A stretch of DNA of 64,000 bases from Pedobacter aquatilis (GTDB lineage Bacteria > Bacteroidota > Bacteroidia > Sphingobacteriales > Sphingobacteriaceae), in assembly GCF_030409415.1 (NCBI RefSeq), contig NZ_JAUFPW010000034.1, forward strand, positions 1 through 64,000, read 5' to 3'. The notes below the pieces were generated by a model, which saw nothing but the letters and a program-made list of their open reading frames with translations, made no database searches and was not told the origin of the DNA. Both the position numbers and the translations under genes were made by a program. Positions within the stretch are counted from its first letter, which is position 1. Each line of letters starts with the position of its first letter. Shown piece by piece: positions 34,127-44,244 of this stretch.

Positions 34127-37075
34127 ATGATGAGAAAAAATTACTTTTTTTATTCTTTTAAGTATGGACTTTTCCTGCTATTCCTATTCACTTTTAGTCT
34201 AACTTTTGCTCAGCAATCGGTCTTTAACGGACGAATAGTTGATGAGAATAATGACCCTTTGGCTGGGGCGACCATTCAGGTCAAAGGAACGAGTCAGCGA
34301 ACGACGACCAATTCGAAAGGAGAATTTCAACTTTCCTTAAATCAGAACGCACTTACGGTTCAGGTAAATTACATGGGCTATGATGCCGCCGAGCGCACTC
34401 TGGTTGGCGGTAAAACAGTTGTCATTCAGCTTAGACCAGATGCCAAATCATTATCAGACGTTGTCGTAGTGGGTTATGGCACAGCCAAAAAATCGGATGT
34501 TACAGGTGCGGTTGCAAGCATTAACAGCAAAGATTTTAACCAGGGTGCTATTACCAGTCCTTTGCAGCAGATCGCTGGAAAAGCAGCAGGCGTGGTCATC
34601 ACACAAACCGGTAGTGAGCCGGGGAGTGCCCCAAATATCAAAATCAGGGGCATCACTTCAATCCAGGGTAATAATAACCCATTGGTCGTTATTGATGGTG
34701 TGCAGGGAGATGTCGGGTTTTTAAATCAGATCCCACCAACAGAGATCCAGAGTATTGAGGTGCTTAAAGATGCTTCTGCAACTGCTATTTATGGTTCGCG
34801 TGGTGCATCCGGTGTGTTAATTGTAACGATGAAAAAGAGCAGGAATGGTACCTCTATTGAGTACAATGCGAATTCATCTGTTGATGTGGTGACCAGGCAG
34901 CTGGAAATGCTTTCGGCAGCGGAATGGATTCAGCAGGCGGCAGCCCGCGGTATCCCGGCATCATCGAATTTTGGGGCGGAAACGGATTGGTTTGGTCTTT
35001 TGACTCGTAATGGTACGACGCAAAACCATACACTTACCCTTGGCGGAAGTAGCGACAATTTCTCTTACCGGGCCTCACTTGGCATGGTATTACAAAATGG
35101 TATTGTCATCAATTCCGACAATCAGCGCTTTATTGGCCGCATTGAAGCCACCCAGAAAGCATTGGACAATAAACTCTCCATTACAATGACCTTAAATGGC
35201 ACTAATGCACAGAACAATGGAAGTCCTGGCTCCATTGGAAGGGCAGCTTTTACCTCCAATCTTATTTCCAATGCCTATATATCCCGGCCAACGGATCCAG
35301 TGTATAAGGCAGATGGAAGTTACTTTACCGACCCGAATTTATTTCAGCCACTAAATGTTTTAGCCGCTGCAAACAGTATCATCAGCGAATCTGAAAATAA
35401 CCGCTTGCTCGGTTCTATGCGCATCAATTATAAAATAATCAGCGGACTATCTGCTGAGGTATTTGGTAGTTGGCAGAAAACAAATGGAACATCCGGAAAT
35501 TACACACCTGCAATTTCAACAGTTGCGGCAGCGATAGACCAGAAAGGTTATGCAAGTGTAAATAACAATAATTCAGATTACAAGCTAATGGATTTCCAGT
35601 TAAATTATAGTAAAGACTTTGGAGACCATCATTTTGATGCCGCTGCGGTTTACGAATGGCAGGCGCAGATGGATTCGGGCAGCGGAAGTGCAGCCAGAGG
35701 CTTCGTTAACGATTTGGCAACTTATAACAACTTAGGTTTAGGAGATTTCTCAAAAGTTCAGGCTGGTGATTATTCATCTTACCGCAATCAGAGAAGAACG
35801 GTCTCGGTATTGGGCCGGGTTAATTATTCCTATAAAGACAGGTATCTCCTGACAGCCAATTTTAGAAGGGACGGGGCGACAGTATTCGGTGCAAACCATA
35901 AATGGGGAAATTTTCCTTCGGCATCCTTAGCTTGGAAAATCGACCAGGAACCGTTCATGAAAAATCAGAATATTTTCACTGTATTGAAGTTAAGAGGAGG
36001 TTTTGGGATTACCGGAAACCAGCAGCCACTGAATGTGTTGCAATCGCTACAGATTGTACAAGGTTCAGGAACAGTATATTTTGCCGGAAATGTGCAAACC
36101 AACTTCAGGGTTACCCAGAATGCAAATTCAGATTTGGAGTGGGAACAGAAAAAATCAACCAACATCGGTCTTGATTTGGCATTATTAAAAGGCAGGTTAA
36201 ATGGAAGCTTTGATATTTATAAAAATGTTACCGATAAGCTATTATATGGATATACCGTTCCTCAACCACCTTTTCCAACAGGCTCAATTCAGGCCAATGT
36301 CGGCAGTATTCAGGGTAGAGGTGTGGAGATGGCGTTGAATTATGATCTTATCAGTAACGCCTCAACCAGATTAACGCTTGGTGGAAACGTAACGCTAATG
36401 GACTCTAAGGTGCTTAACTTGAGCGGTTCTCTGAACGGGGTTCCGCTGATTACTAACAATGTCCCTTATGGTGGACAGAATGCATACTTAGTTGTCGGTC
36501 AAGCTATAGGTTCTTTTTATATCTTACAGCACGGAGGGGTGAGTGCGAATGGCACGCAAATCATTGTCGATCAGGATAAAAATGGAAGAATTGATGCAGG
36601 TGCAACTAGCCCTGATAGAATTTTTGCAGGACAGAGTCAACCTAAATATACTTTCGCATTTACGCCGAGCTTTAGCTACAAAAACTTCGATGCATCGGTA
36701 TTGGTCCGCGGATCCGGCGGCAATAAATTGTTCAATGCACTTCGTTCTAACCTGAGTTTTTTAGAAAACCTTGGTAAATCCAATCTGTTGCGTAGCGCTA
36801 TTAATGATAACCTTTTCACCTCGGCTTATCCGCTGGCATCCGACTATTGGCTGGAGGATGGAAAATTTATCCGACTGGAAAATGTAAATCTGGGTTACCG
36901 TATTCCGACAACAAAATCAAAACACATCAGTGCTGTACGTTTCTCGCTTACTGGACAAAACTTATTGTTAATTACCAAGTATTCCGGCATTGACCCTGAA
37001 GAGACCGGTGGCGACAATGGGATTTATCCAAGGGTTAGAAATATTGCTGTTGGTCTAAACATCATTTTAAAATAG
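34127..37075 (+). CDS. SusC/RagA-family TonB-dependent transporter
   Basis: 982 residues. Signal peptide 1-29 (LLFLFTFSLTFAQQ), then a carboxypeptidase-regulatory-like domain about 33-110 (VFNGRIVDENNDPLAGATIQ), the SusC signature SDVVVVGYGTAKKSDVTGAV, a plug domain (LQQIAGKAAGVVITQTGSEP, IRGITSIQGNNNPLVVIDGV, LKDASATAIYGSRGASGVLI), and a long 22-strand barrel ending NIAVGLNIILK. It imports oligosaccharides across the outer membrane with energy from TonB. The SusD partner starts 6 bases after it. Given the two GH13 enzymes, the substrate is probably starch-derived maltodextrin. Start could be Met1 or Met2. Confidence 0.96.
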   Translation: MMRKNYFFYSFKYGLFLLFLFTFSLTFAQQSVFNGRIVDENNDPLAGATIQVKGTSQRTTTNSKGEFQLSLNQNALTVQVNYMGYDAAERTLVGGKTVVIQLRPDAKSLSDVVVVGYGTAKKSDVTGAVASINSKDFNQGAITSPLQQIAGKAAGVVITQTGSEPGSAPNIKIRGITSIQGNNNPLVVIDGVQGDVGFLNQIPPTEIQSIEVLKDASATAIYGSRGASGVLIVTMKKSRNGTSIEYNANSSVDVVTRQLEMLSAAEWIQQAAARGIPASSNFGAETDWFGLLTRNGTTQNHTLTLGGSSDNFSYRASLGMVLQNGIVINSDNQRFIGRIEATQKALDNKLSITMTLNGTNAQNNGSPGSIGRAAFTSNLISNAYISRPTDPVYKADGSYFTDPNLFQPLNVLAAANSIISESENNRLLGSMRINYKIISGLSAEVFGSWQKTNGTSGNYTPAISTVAAAIDQKGYASVNNNNSDYKLMDFQLNYSKDFGDHHFDAAAVYEWQAQMDSGSGSAARGFVNDLATYNNLGLGDFSKVQAGDYSSYRNQRRTVSVLGRVNYSYKDRYLLTANFRRDGATVFGANHKWGNFPSASLAWKIDQEPFMKNQNIFTVLKLRGGFGITGNQQPLNVLQSLQIVQGSGTVYFAGNVQTNFRVTQNANSDLEWEQKKSTNIGLDLALLKGRLNGSFDIYKNVTDKLLYGYTVPQPPFPTGSIQANVGSIQGRGVEMALNYDLISNASTRLTLGGNVTLMDSKVLNLSGSLNGVPLITNNVPYGGQNAYLVVGQAIGSFYILQHGGVSANGTQIIVDQDKNGRIDAGATSPDRIFAGQSQPKYTFAFTPSFSYKNFDASVLVRGSGGNKLFNALRSNLSFLENLGKSNLLRSAINDNLFTSAYPLASDYWLEDGKFIRLENVNLGYRIPTTKSKHISAVRFSLTGQNLLLITKYSGIDPEETGGDNGIYPRVRNIAVGLNIILK

Positions 37076-37081
37076 AATACC

Positions 37082-38554
37082 ATGAAAAAAATAATAATCA
37101 CCACTATAATCGCTGCAGGTTTGATGGCAAATAGCTGCACAAAAGTTGATGAAAATGTATACGATAAATATACTGCCGGTCAGTTCTTCGCAGATCCTAA
37201 AGGACCTGATATTGCGCTAGCCAGCGTATATGCCCGAATGCCCCAGTTCGGCGGCGGGGACAACGGCTATTATGATACAAATAATATGTGCACCGATGAG
37301 CAGGTTGTCCCACATAGAGTAAGCGGAGACTGGGGACCAGAGAATGCCTGGTTATACACCCGGGCCTGGACGCCTGCTCTGGGTCAGATAAACAACACTT
37401 GGAATGCCTGCTACAACTCGATATACCTGGCCAACCTTGCCGTTGAACAGCTGGAAAAAGCTAACGCACCGGCAGCAAAGCTTGCCGAGGTCAAAATATT
37501 GCGTGCATGGTTTTATTACCTGCTTATCGATGATTTCGGAGATGTGCCTTTTTATACAGATAACAACATTACGACCGCTCAGCTGAAAACCCAGACCAGA
37601 ACGCAGATTTTTAACTGGATAGTTGGAGAAATTACAGCGAATGCAGATATTTTGCCCGAAACTAAAGGAGGCATTTTTTACGGCCGCTTCAATAAATGGG
37701 CAGCCTATACTTTTCTGGCCAAAATGTACCTCAATGCTGGGGTTTACACTGGAACGGCTAAATGGGCTGAATGTCTGGCGGCCTGTACAAAAGTGGCATC
37801 CGGTGGTTATTCCCTTCATCCAGGGACAGCAAATGCTTCGAGTCCATTGGGTAACAGATACTTCGAGTTATTCGGAGACACCTGCCCGGATGATGAAACT
37901 ATATTGGCCATCTGGTTAAAAAGAAACGTTATCGGAAATAATGTTTTAGCGCTCAGGAGTGTGAATGGACCGAATGGCGTAGCAATGTTCGGTTTTGCAG
38001 GATGGAATGGTACAATAGTACCAGAGGAAACCTATAATAAATATGCTTCAAATGATATTAGAATAAAACAGTTTTTAATTGGCCCCCAACCGGGAGGGGT
38101 TACCTATACACCAAAAGTTACCTCATTGATTAATCCTGGTGCCGGCATTACTGAAGGCGTCAGAGGGGTAAAATTCTACCCTGTAGCCCCAAATGATGGA
38201 AGCGGCAGTTCAAATGATTTTCCGATCTACAGGTATGCAGACGTATTACTTATGATTGCTGAATGCCATGTTCGTTTGGGTAATGCAGCAGCTGCAAAAC
38301 CTTTCATCGATCAAGTTCGGATTAGGGCCGGCATTGGCGCCTTGGCCTCAAACCCTACATTGGAGAATATTTATGATGAGCGGGGTTTTGAATTGAATTG
38401 GGAAGGTCACCGCAGGCAGGATATGATTCGGTTTGGAACTTTCACCCTGGGGCACGGACTGGTTCCAGCGGTAGATGCACACTGGCAACTGTTTCCAATA
38501 CCTACGGCAGCTATGAATGCAAATCCAAATTTAAAGCAAAATCCAGGATATTAA
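37082..38554 (+). CDS. SusD/RagB-family glycan-binding lipoprotein
   Basis: 490 residues with a lipoprotein signal ending at Cys19 (GLMANSC). The N-terminal part has the SusD TPR helices (NACYNSIYLANLAVEQLEKA, KILRAWFYYLLIDDFGDVPF, with the family's hallmark R..Y..L...FGDVP). The C-terminal half ends with DERGFELNWEGHRRQDMIRF and FPIPTAAMNANPNLKQNPGY, the conserved ending. It caps the SusC barrel at the cell surface and binds the glycan. Confidence 0.95.
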   Translation: MKKIIITTIIAAGLMANSCTKVDENVYDKYTAGQFFADPKGPDIALASVYARMPQFGGGDNGYYDTNNMCTDEQVVPHRVSGDWGPENAWLYTRAWTPALGQINNTWNACYNSIYLANLAVEQLEKANAPAAKLAEVKILRAWFYYLLIDDFGDVPFYTDNNITTAQLKTQTRTQIFNWIVGEITANADILPETKGGIFYGRFNKWAAYTFLAKMYLNAGVYTGTAKWAECLAACTKVASGGYSLHPGTANASSPLGNRYFELFGDTCPDDETILAIWLKRNVIGNNVLALRSVNGPNGVAMFGFAGWNGTIVPEETYNKYASNDIRIKQFLIGPQPGGVTYTPKVTSLINPGAGITEGVRGVKFYPVAPNDGSGSSNDFPIYRYADVLLMIAECHVRLGNAAAAKPFIDQVRIRAGIGALASNPTLENIYDERGFELNWEGHRRQDMIRFGTFTLGHGLVPAVDAHWQLFPIPTAAMNANPNLKQNPGY

Positions 38555-38568
38555 TGACCATTAAAAAT

Positions 38569-38600
38569 AACCAGAAAGAGTCTTAAGGCACTTTCTGGTT
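38569..38600 (+). promoter_or_regulatory. intercistronic hairpin between susD and GH13 gene
   Basis: A perfect 10-bp stem AACCAGAAAG/CTTTCTGGTT with a 12-base loop, followed by AAATAAAA rather than a T-run. It may be a partial terminator or an mRNA-stability element that sets transporter and enzyme levels apart. Confidence 0.5.
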
Positions 38601-38622
38601 AAATAAAACTTAAACAGGGAAC

Positions 38623-39978
38623 ATGAATAAAAAACGATTGATACAATTTCTTGCAGTATTTTACACGCTGACATTACCCTTACTAAGTTTCGCTCAGGAC
38701 AAGGCCTACCCGGCTCAATATGGCAAACCTTTTAAAGGCGTTTCAGATAGGGCGGACGTCATGCTTTATCAGGTCAATACCCGCGCTTTTAGCGAAAGCG
38801 GCAATTTCGCAGGCGTTACTGCCAGGCTTGATAAGATAAAAGATTTGGGGATTAACGTAATTTACCTTATGCCTATATATCCCGTTGGTAAGCTTAAAGG
38901 TGCCAATTCACCTTATGCCACCATGAATTATGATGAGGTCGGAAAAGAATTTGGAACGCTGCAAGATTTGAGAAACTTAGTTGATGGTGCCCATAAAAGA
39001 AACATCGCGGTGATGCTGGACATCGTAGCCAATCACACCTCTTGGGATCACCCATGGATTGAAAAGCCAGGTTATTACCTTCGCGACAGTACCGGAAACA
39101 TTAAATATCCGGAAACCTGGCGGGATGTGGCCCAACTGGATTTCCGCAACCAGGAACTTCGCCAATCTCTGATTCATTCCATGAAATCATGGGTTTATAA
39201 AGCCAATATTGATGGCTTCCGCTGTGATTATGCAGATGGCCCTCCACTTGATTTCTGGAAGCAGGTGAACGATAGCCTGAAGACTATAAAAACGCATAAA
39301 CTTTTAATGTTAGCTGAAGGAAGCAGCCCTAAATACCTGAGCGCTGGCTTCGATTATTTTTTTGGATTCAATTACTTTGGAAACCTTAAAAGCATTTTCG
39401 CCAAAAATAAATCTGTTAAGTCAATTGATGTTCTCAACGAACGTGATTACAGAGGTGCACAACCAGGGCAGGCGGTCGTACGCTACCTTACGAATCATGA
39501 TGTAAACGGGTCAGACGGAACCCCCCTTGATTTATTCGGCGGAAAACACGGCTCCATGGCCGCTTTTGTGGTCACCGCTTACATGAAAGGCATCCCAATG
39601 ATTTACAATGGACAGGAAATTGGAACACCCTTTCGACTGACTTTTCCTTTTACAGGCAAGCGCATTGATTGGTCGCTCGAAAAAGCTAACCAGGATGTGC
39701 TTGCAGATTACAAAAAAGTAGTGTCTTTCTGGAATAAAAGTAAAACTGTCCGCACAGGTACACTCGTTTCCTACAGCAGCGACGATGTTTGTGTTTTTAC
39801 CAAAACCCTGAATGGACAAAGCGTTCTGGTTGTTTCCAACTTAAGAAATAAGCCTTTAGAATATAGCGTTCCTGGTTCAATAACGGGAAATTGGAAAGAT
39901 GCTTTCAGCGGCTCTAAGACTAATTTGACAGAAAGTCTGAAGCTGGAGCCTTATCAGTATATGGTACTTCAGAAATAA
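38623..39978 (+). CDS. GH13 alpha-amylase-family enzyme
   Basis: 451 residues with a signal peptide (LAVFYTLTLPLLSFAQ). The four conserved GH13 regions are visible: DIVANHTSW (region I), GFRCDYADG with the nucleophile Asp (II), LAEGSS with the acid Glu (III) and LTNHDVNG (IV). A C-terminal beta domain follows. It cleaves alpha-1,4-glucan, probably in the periplasm or at the surface, as part of the starch locus. It is shorter than SusG-type amylases and has no obvious extra binding domain. Confidence 0.92.
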   Translation: MNKKRLIQFLAVFYTLTLPLLSFAQDKAYPAQYGKPFKGVSDRADVMLYQVNTRAFSESGNFAGVTARLDKIKDLGINVIYLMPIYPVGKLKGANSPYATMNYDEVGKEFGTLQDLRNLVDGAHKRNIAVMLDIVANHTSWDHPWIEKPGYYLRDSTGNIKYPETWRDVAQLDFRNQELRQSLIHSMKSWVYKANIDGFRCDYADGPPLDFWKQVNDSLKTIKTHKLLMLAEGSSPKYLSAGFDYFFGFNYFGNLKSIFAKNKSVKSIDVLNERDYRGAQPGQAVVRYLTNHDVNGSDGTPLDLFGGKHGSMAAFVVTAYMKGIPMIYNGQEIGTPFRLTFPFTGKRIDWSLEKANQDVLADYKKVVSFWNKSKTVRTGTLVSYSSDDVCVFTKTLNGQSVLVVSNLRNKPLEYSVPGSITGNWKDAFSGSKTNLTESLKLEPYQYMVLQK

Positions 39979-40009
39979 TGCCTGATCCTAATCAATAATC
40001 TCAATCACA

Positions 40010-41848
40010 ATGTATAAGAAGATAATAAAACTATTGGTGTTGGCCGTTTTTTTAAGCGCAACACAAGCTTTTGCTAAAATATCAATTAACAGGATAGAAC
40101 CGCAAAACTGGTGGACAGGCATGAGAAAATCCGAGTTCCAGATTCTGGTTTATGGACCAGGCATTGGCAGTACCAAAGTGAGCCTGAATTATCCAGGGGT
40201 AACTTTAAAACAGGCTGTAAAGGTCGAAAATCCCAATTACATATTCCTTTACATTAACGTTGCTAAAAATGCAAAATCCGGAACCGTTCCCATTACTTTT
40301 TCAGATGGTAAAGAAAAGTTTATCTACAGCTATCCTTTAAAATCCCGTCTGGATAACAGCGGTGCTTTAGGATTTAATGCTTCAGATGTATTGTATTTGA
40401 TAACACCTGATAGGTTTGCGAATGGAAATAAGGCGAATGATAACTGGGATAGCGTATCGGTAAACAGAAAGAGCCCGAATGCGCGTCATGGAGGTGACTA
40501 CCAGGGGGTAAGGCAGAAACTGGATTATTTGAAAGACTTGGGTATCACAACAGTATGGCTAAACCCTATCCAGGAAAATAAAATGAGGGGAGGCTCTTAC
40601 CATGGATATGCCATAACTGATTTCTATCAGTCTGATCCGCGTTTTGGAGGAAATGAAGAGTTTAGAGCGCTAACCAAAGCCACTCATGATAAGGGAATGA
40701 AGATGGTGATGGATATGGTACTCAATCATTGCGGAAGCTCACATTGGTGGATGAAGGACTTGCCATCAAAAGACTGGATAAACAATGATGGCGTTTTTCT
40801 TCAGACCAATCACGCAACCGTTTCTGTAATGGATGTTCATGCCTCAGAGAGCGAACGCAATACATTTCTTAATGGATGGTTTACCCGGGGAATGCCTGAC
40901 CTGAACCAAAAAAATCCACATCTGGCAACGTATCTGATTCAGAATAGTATCTGGTGGATAGAGTATGCCCGCATTGATGGCATCAGACAGGACACCTATT
41001 CTTATATGGATTTTGATTTCCTGGCGAGATGGAATAAGGAAGTATATGATGAATATCCCTCATTTAATATCGTTGGAGAAACCTGGTATAATAAAAAAAC
41101 TTCGCCGGCATGGTGGCAGGCAAATTCTATATTAAGCAAGAAAAATCCTAATTTGAAAACCCCGATGGACTTCTCACTCACTTTCGCTATGCAGAAGGCA
41201 TTCGACGGAGAAACCGATAATGGTTATTTAGGAGATATCTTTGAAGATGTAGCGCAGGATTTCGTATACGCAGACCCTTATAATGTCTTGACCTTTCTAG
41301 ATAACCATGATCTTGGGCGTTTTAGCAGGAAAGAAGATAAAGATTTAAAGAGATATAAGCAGGGACTGGCATTTTTACTTACCATGCGAGGCATTCCCCA
41401 GATTTATTACGGTACAGAAGTATTAATGATTGGTACTAAAGAAGATGGCGATGGCCGTTTGCGTGTGGATTTTCCAGGCGGATGGCCTGAGGATAACAAA
41501 GATGAATTTACCAGAGACGGCAGAAGTGAAAAGCAGAATGAAGCCTGGGATTATCTGCAGAGACTTCTTCAGTGGAGAAAGACCAGTGAAGCGGTAACGA
41601 AGGGTAAAATGATCCACTATGCACCAAAGGACGGGATATATGTCTATGGACGAATAAAGGACAGCCACCGGGTAATGGTCATTTTAAACAGTTCCTTAAA
41701 AGACCAGGAAGTGAAAATGGATAGATTTCGCGATGTTATCAAAGACTTCACTTCAGGAAAAGACATTATAACCGGCAAAGAATTTTCATTCAATCAGGCT
41801 ATATCCATACCTACAAAAGGACAGTTTATTTTGGAGCTGAACAAATGA
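40010..41848 (+). CDS. GH13 neopullulanase/cyclomaltodextrinase-like enzyme (SusA-like)
   Basis: 612 residues. Signal peptide 1-22 (VLAVFLSATQAFA), an N-terminal beta domain of the cyclomaltodextrinase type (INRIEPQNWWTGMRKSEFQI, near 25-120), then the catalytic barrel with MDMVLNHCGS (I), GIRQDTYSY with the nucleophile Asp (II), VGETWYN with the acid Glu (III) and FLDNHDLGRF (IV), and a C-terminal beta domain. It degrades maltodextrins, cyclic ones or pullulan to short sugars. Located 31 bases after the first GH13 gene, clearly one operon. Confidence 0.93.
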   Translation: MYKKIIKLLVLAVFLSATQAFAKISINRIEPQNWWTGMRKSEFQILVYGPGIGSTKVSLNYPGVTLKQAVKVENPNYIFLYINVAKNAKSGTVPITFSDGKEKFIYSYPLKSRLDNSGALGFNASDVLYLITPDRFANGNKANDNWDSVSVNRKSPNARHGGDYQGVRQKLDYLKDLGITTVWLNPIQENKMRGGSYHGYAITDFYQSDPRFGGNEEFRALTKATHDKGMKMVMDMVLNHCGSSHWWMKDLPSKDWINNDGVFLQTNHATVSVMDVHASESERNTFLNGWFTRGMPDLNQKNPHLATYLIQNSIWWIEYARIDGIRQDTYSYMDFDFLARWNKEVYDEYPSFNIVGETWYNKKTSPAWWQANSILSKKNPNLKTPMDFSLTFAMQKAFDGETDNGYLGDIFEDVAQDFVYADPYNVLTFLDNHDLGRFSRKEDKDLKRYKQGLAFLLTMRGIPQIYYGTEVLMIGTKEDGDGRLRVDFPGGWPEDNKDEFTRDGRSEKQNEAWDYLQRLLQWRKTSEAVTKGKMIHYAPKDGIYVYGRIKDSHRVMVILNSSLKDQEVKMDRFRDVIKDFTSGKDIITGKEFSFNQAISIPTKGQFILELNK

Positions 41849-42671
41849 TACAAGGATTTATCGTCTTATAAATAATTATGTTAACTCAATAATATATTGT
41901 GGGAGATTCGAAGCTACCCATAAATTTGGTTATGATCATGGGGTTTGCCGGATGGCTGCCCCTTATCATTTTAAATTCCAGTTTAATGAATATTCAAATT
42001 GAACAGCAGTTAAATAACTGGGGAAGAGTTATCTTTATCAGTAGTGAATCGGGCATTAATATTACTGTGAATATGATGGAGACACAGGTCAGGTAAGCGT
42101 GGCGGAGGATGCCTTTTATCTATATGAAACCGTTTTTTTCTCTTTTCGATAGTTTCAGCTTTTCAAATGGTAGCTGAAACCGTTCTCATCAAGGAGATGT
42201 ATAATTTTCTGGTATGTTTTCTCATTGCATGGCGAATTACATTCGATTTTTTGTGAAGAGATCATTACCAATCAACATTCAAGTGGCTAAGGGTGTTTTT
42301 GCAGCTATGCCCACTTAACTTTTAATCTTTCTGGCATCCGGGCGGGCTATCCGCTCATACGCTTGCAAGGCCTTACCCTCCGGGCCGGTATCCGCTGCTA
42401 TCCCTGATGCGGCTGGTTCTGTAAATCAGCTATTCTTTATTTTTCTGGCGAAACGGACAAAAAAGGCTGCGAATCTCGCATGCCCCGCTTGCTGCGTACG
42501 CATAATGTTTCCGCTCCGCGGAACCACCCTCCGGGACTTATAGTACTCCGCCGCTAAGGGGCACTGCGGATGCTCCGGCTTTCTTTTTTTCCGTTTTTTC
42601 TTTTGAAAAATTTCTTGGAGGGCGGTCGGAAAGGAAACATAAATCAAATTATTTACTTAAAAACCGTAAAG
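41849..42671. other. non-coding region with GC-rich, structured patch
   Basis: The first 350 bases are AT-rich. The frame 41899-42096 lacks coding character. At about 42335-42615 base composition turns sharply GC-rich, with repeated TCCGC/CCGCT words (GCTATCCGCT, GTATCCGCTGCTATCC, TTCCGCTCCGCGG, CTCCGCCGCT) before the ssb gene. Such leaders precede PRTRC/ssb modules in mobile DNA. A transfer or replication origin is possible, not shown. Confidence 0.45.
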
Positions 42672-43076
42672 ATGGAAATTACAGGAAGATTGACCGCTGA
42701 TGCAGTGGTGAAAAATGTCAAAGAAGACAAAAAAGTGGTAAACTTTACCATAGCACTGAACGACAGCTACCGTTCGGGGGACGAACGTAAAGAGATTACC
42801 ACGTTCATTGAATGCGCCTATTGGAGAAATGAGGGGATAACTGAGTTTTTAAAGAAAGGGAATTTAGTACAGGTCTACGGGCGTATCGGAGTGAACGCCT
42901 ATATGTCGGGCAACAATGAGCCGAAAGCCTCGATTACTTTCCATGTTTCGGAAATCAAACTTTTCGGCGGTGGTAGCCAAAATGCTCCCGCAACTAAAAA
43001 GGTGGAAACCGCAAAAGCCGTACAGGAAACAGCAAAGGACGGCATCGAGGACATTGAGGGCGATCTGCCTTTCTAA
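42672..43076 (+). CDS. ssb: single-stranded DNA-binding protein of mobile-element type
   Basis: 134 residues starting MEITGRLTADAVVKNVKEDK; the frame is open further upstream, but this Met opens the OB fold. OB-fold strands VVNFTIALNDSY, TTFIECAYWR, GNLVQVYGRIGVNAY and a short acidic C-terminal tip (IEDIEGDLPF) that recruits partner proteins. It heads the PRTRC gene series, as often in Bacteroidota conjugative elements, and is likely an accessory SSB. Confidence 0.9.
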   Translation: MEITGRLTADAVVKNVKEDKKVVNFTIALNDSYRSGDERKEITTFIECAYWRNEGITEFLKKGNLVQVYGRIGVNAYMSGNNEPKASITFHVSEIKLFGGGSQNAPATKKVETAKAVQETAKDGIEDIEGDLPF

Positions 43077-43115
43077 GCATTCATCAGTAATCATTCATTT
43101 TAAAAAAAAATCATC

Positions 43116-44201
43116 ATGGCACATAACTTAAATTATAATAGCAGTACAGGCAAACACAGTTTTTTCTCGGTTAAGGAAAAAGCATGGCACGGATTGGGCA
43201 CAATCGTGCAGGATTACCCCACATCAGCAGAAGCGATGAAATTCGCGGGACTGGATTACACCGTCGAAAAAAGACCACTCTTTACCCTGGACGGCTCGCA
43301 GATGCAGATTGAAAAGGAACTGCAGGGGGAGGGCATCGGCTTGAACCCGCAAAAGGATATTGCCGTGCCGAATTACGCCGCAACCGTGCGCACGGACAAT
43401 GACGTGGTTTTGGGTGTGGTCGGCAAGGATTACCATGTCGTGCAGAATGTGGATGCGTTCACCTTTTTTGACAGTATCGTTGGCGGTGGGGATGGCATCC
43501 GGTATGAAACCGCAGGCGCACTCGGAAAGGGTGAACGCATATTCATTACCGCCAAGCTGCCCGATTATATCCGTGTCGGAAAAGTTGACCTTATTGAGCA
43601 GTATTTGTTTCTGACTACTTCGCATGACGGCTTCGGCAGTATTACAGCCGCCTTTACGCCCGTGCGCATCGTGTGCAACAACACACTCAACGCCGCCATG
43701 AAAACAGCACGCAATGCCATACGCATCCGCCATTCTTCGGGCGCATCGGACAGGCTCTCACAGGCGCATACCCTTATGGGCATATCCTCGAAACTTGGTG
43801 AGCAGCTTGGCGAAATCTTCAACCATTGGAGCAAAATCCGCATCAGCGATCCCGAGGTTAAAAAACTAATCCAGCTTGCGATGGCGCCAAACAGGGAGGT
43901 GCTCGCAAAACTCGAACAGGGCATAGAGGATGAAGCATCCGCCTGTTATCGTAATATCGTAGAGGACGTCTACAGCTATGCGATGGGCAATCCCTCCCAA
44001 ACTTTAGACACCACAAAGGGAACGGTTTTCGGTGCTTACAATGCCGTAACGGGATATTTTCAGAACGTGCGCAAATTCAAGGATAATGATGCCAAGTTCC
44101 GCTCCATTACTGAGGGCACAGCAAGGCAGCGGGCGCAGACCGCATTTGACCTTTGCTCAAATTTCTCAAAAACCAGCCAGATCATATTGTCCAAAAATTA
44201 A
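43116..44201 (+). CDS. DUF932-family protein
   Basis: 361 residues matching the phage/plasmid-related DUF932 family: HSFFSVKEKAWHGLGTIVQD, the middle DVVLGVVGKDYHVVQNVDAF and the LTTSHDGFGSITAAFTPVRI, CNNTLNAA segment. DUF932 proteins are common on plasmids, phages and conjugative elements, with suspected roles in replication or recombination. The gene follows ssb on the same strand. Confidence 0.9.
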   Translation: MAHNLNYNSSTGKHSFFSVKEKAWHGLGTIVQDYPTSAEAMKFAGLDYTVEKRPLFTLDGSQMQIEKELQGEGIGLNPQKDIAVPNYAATVRTDNDVVLGVVGKDYHVVQNVDAFTFFDSIVGGGDGIRYETAGALGKGERIFITAKLPDYIRVGKVDLIEQYLFLTTSHDGFGSITAAFTPVRIVCNNTLNAAMKTARNAIRIRHSSGASDRLSQAHTLMGISSKLGEQLGEIFNHWSKIRISDPEVKKLIQLAMAPNREVLAKLEQGIEDEASACYRNIVEDVYSYAMGNPSQTLDTTKGTVFGAYNAVTGYFQNVRKFKDNDAKFRSITEGTARQRAQTAFDLCSNFSKTSQIILSKN

Positions 44202-44244
44202 ACCATCGGGGCAGGCCCACCCTGCCCCTAAAAAAATAAACACC

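Noticed and set aside
41899..42096. 65-residue ORF after the second GH13 gene
   Set aside because: Starts with GTG, random composition; other frames give no better protein.
43116..44201. Strong minus-strand ORFs opposite the PRTRC genes
   Set aside because: Long antisense frames follow from the higher GC content and codon bias; the plus-strand proteins match known families.
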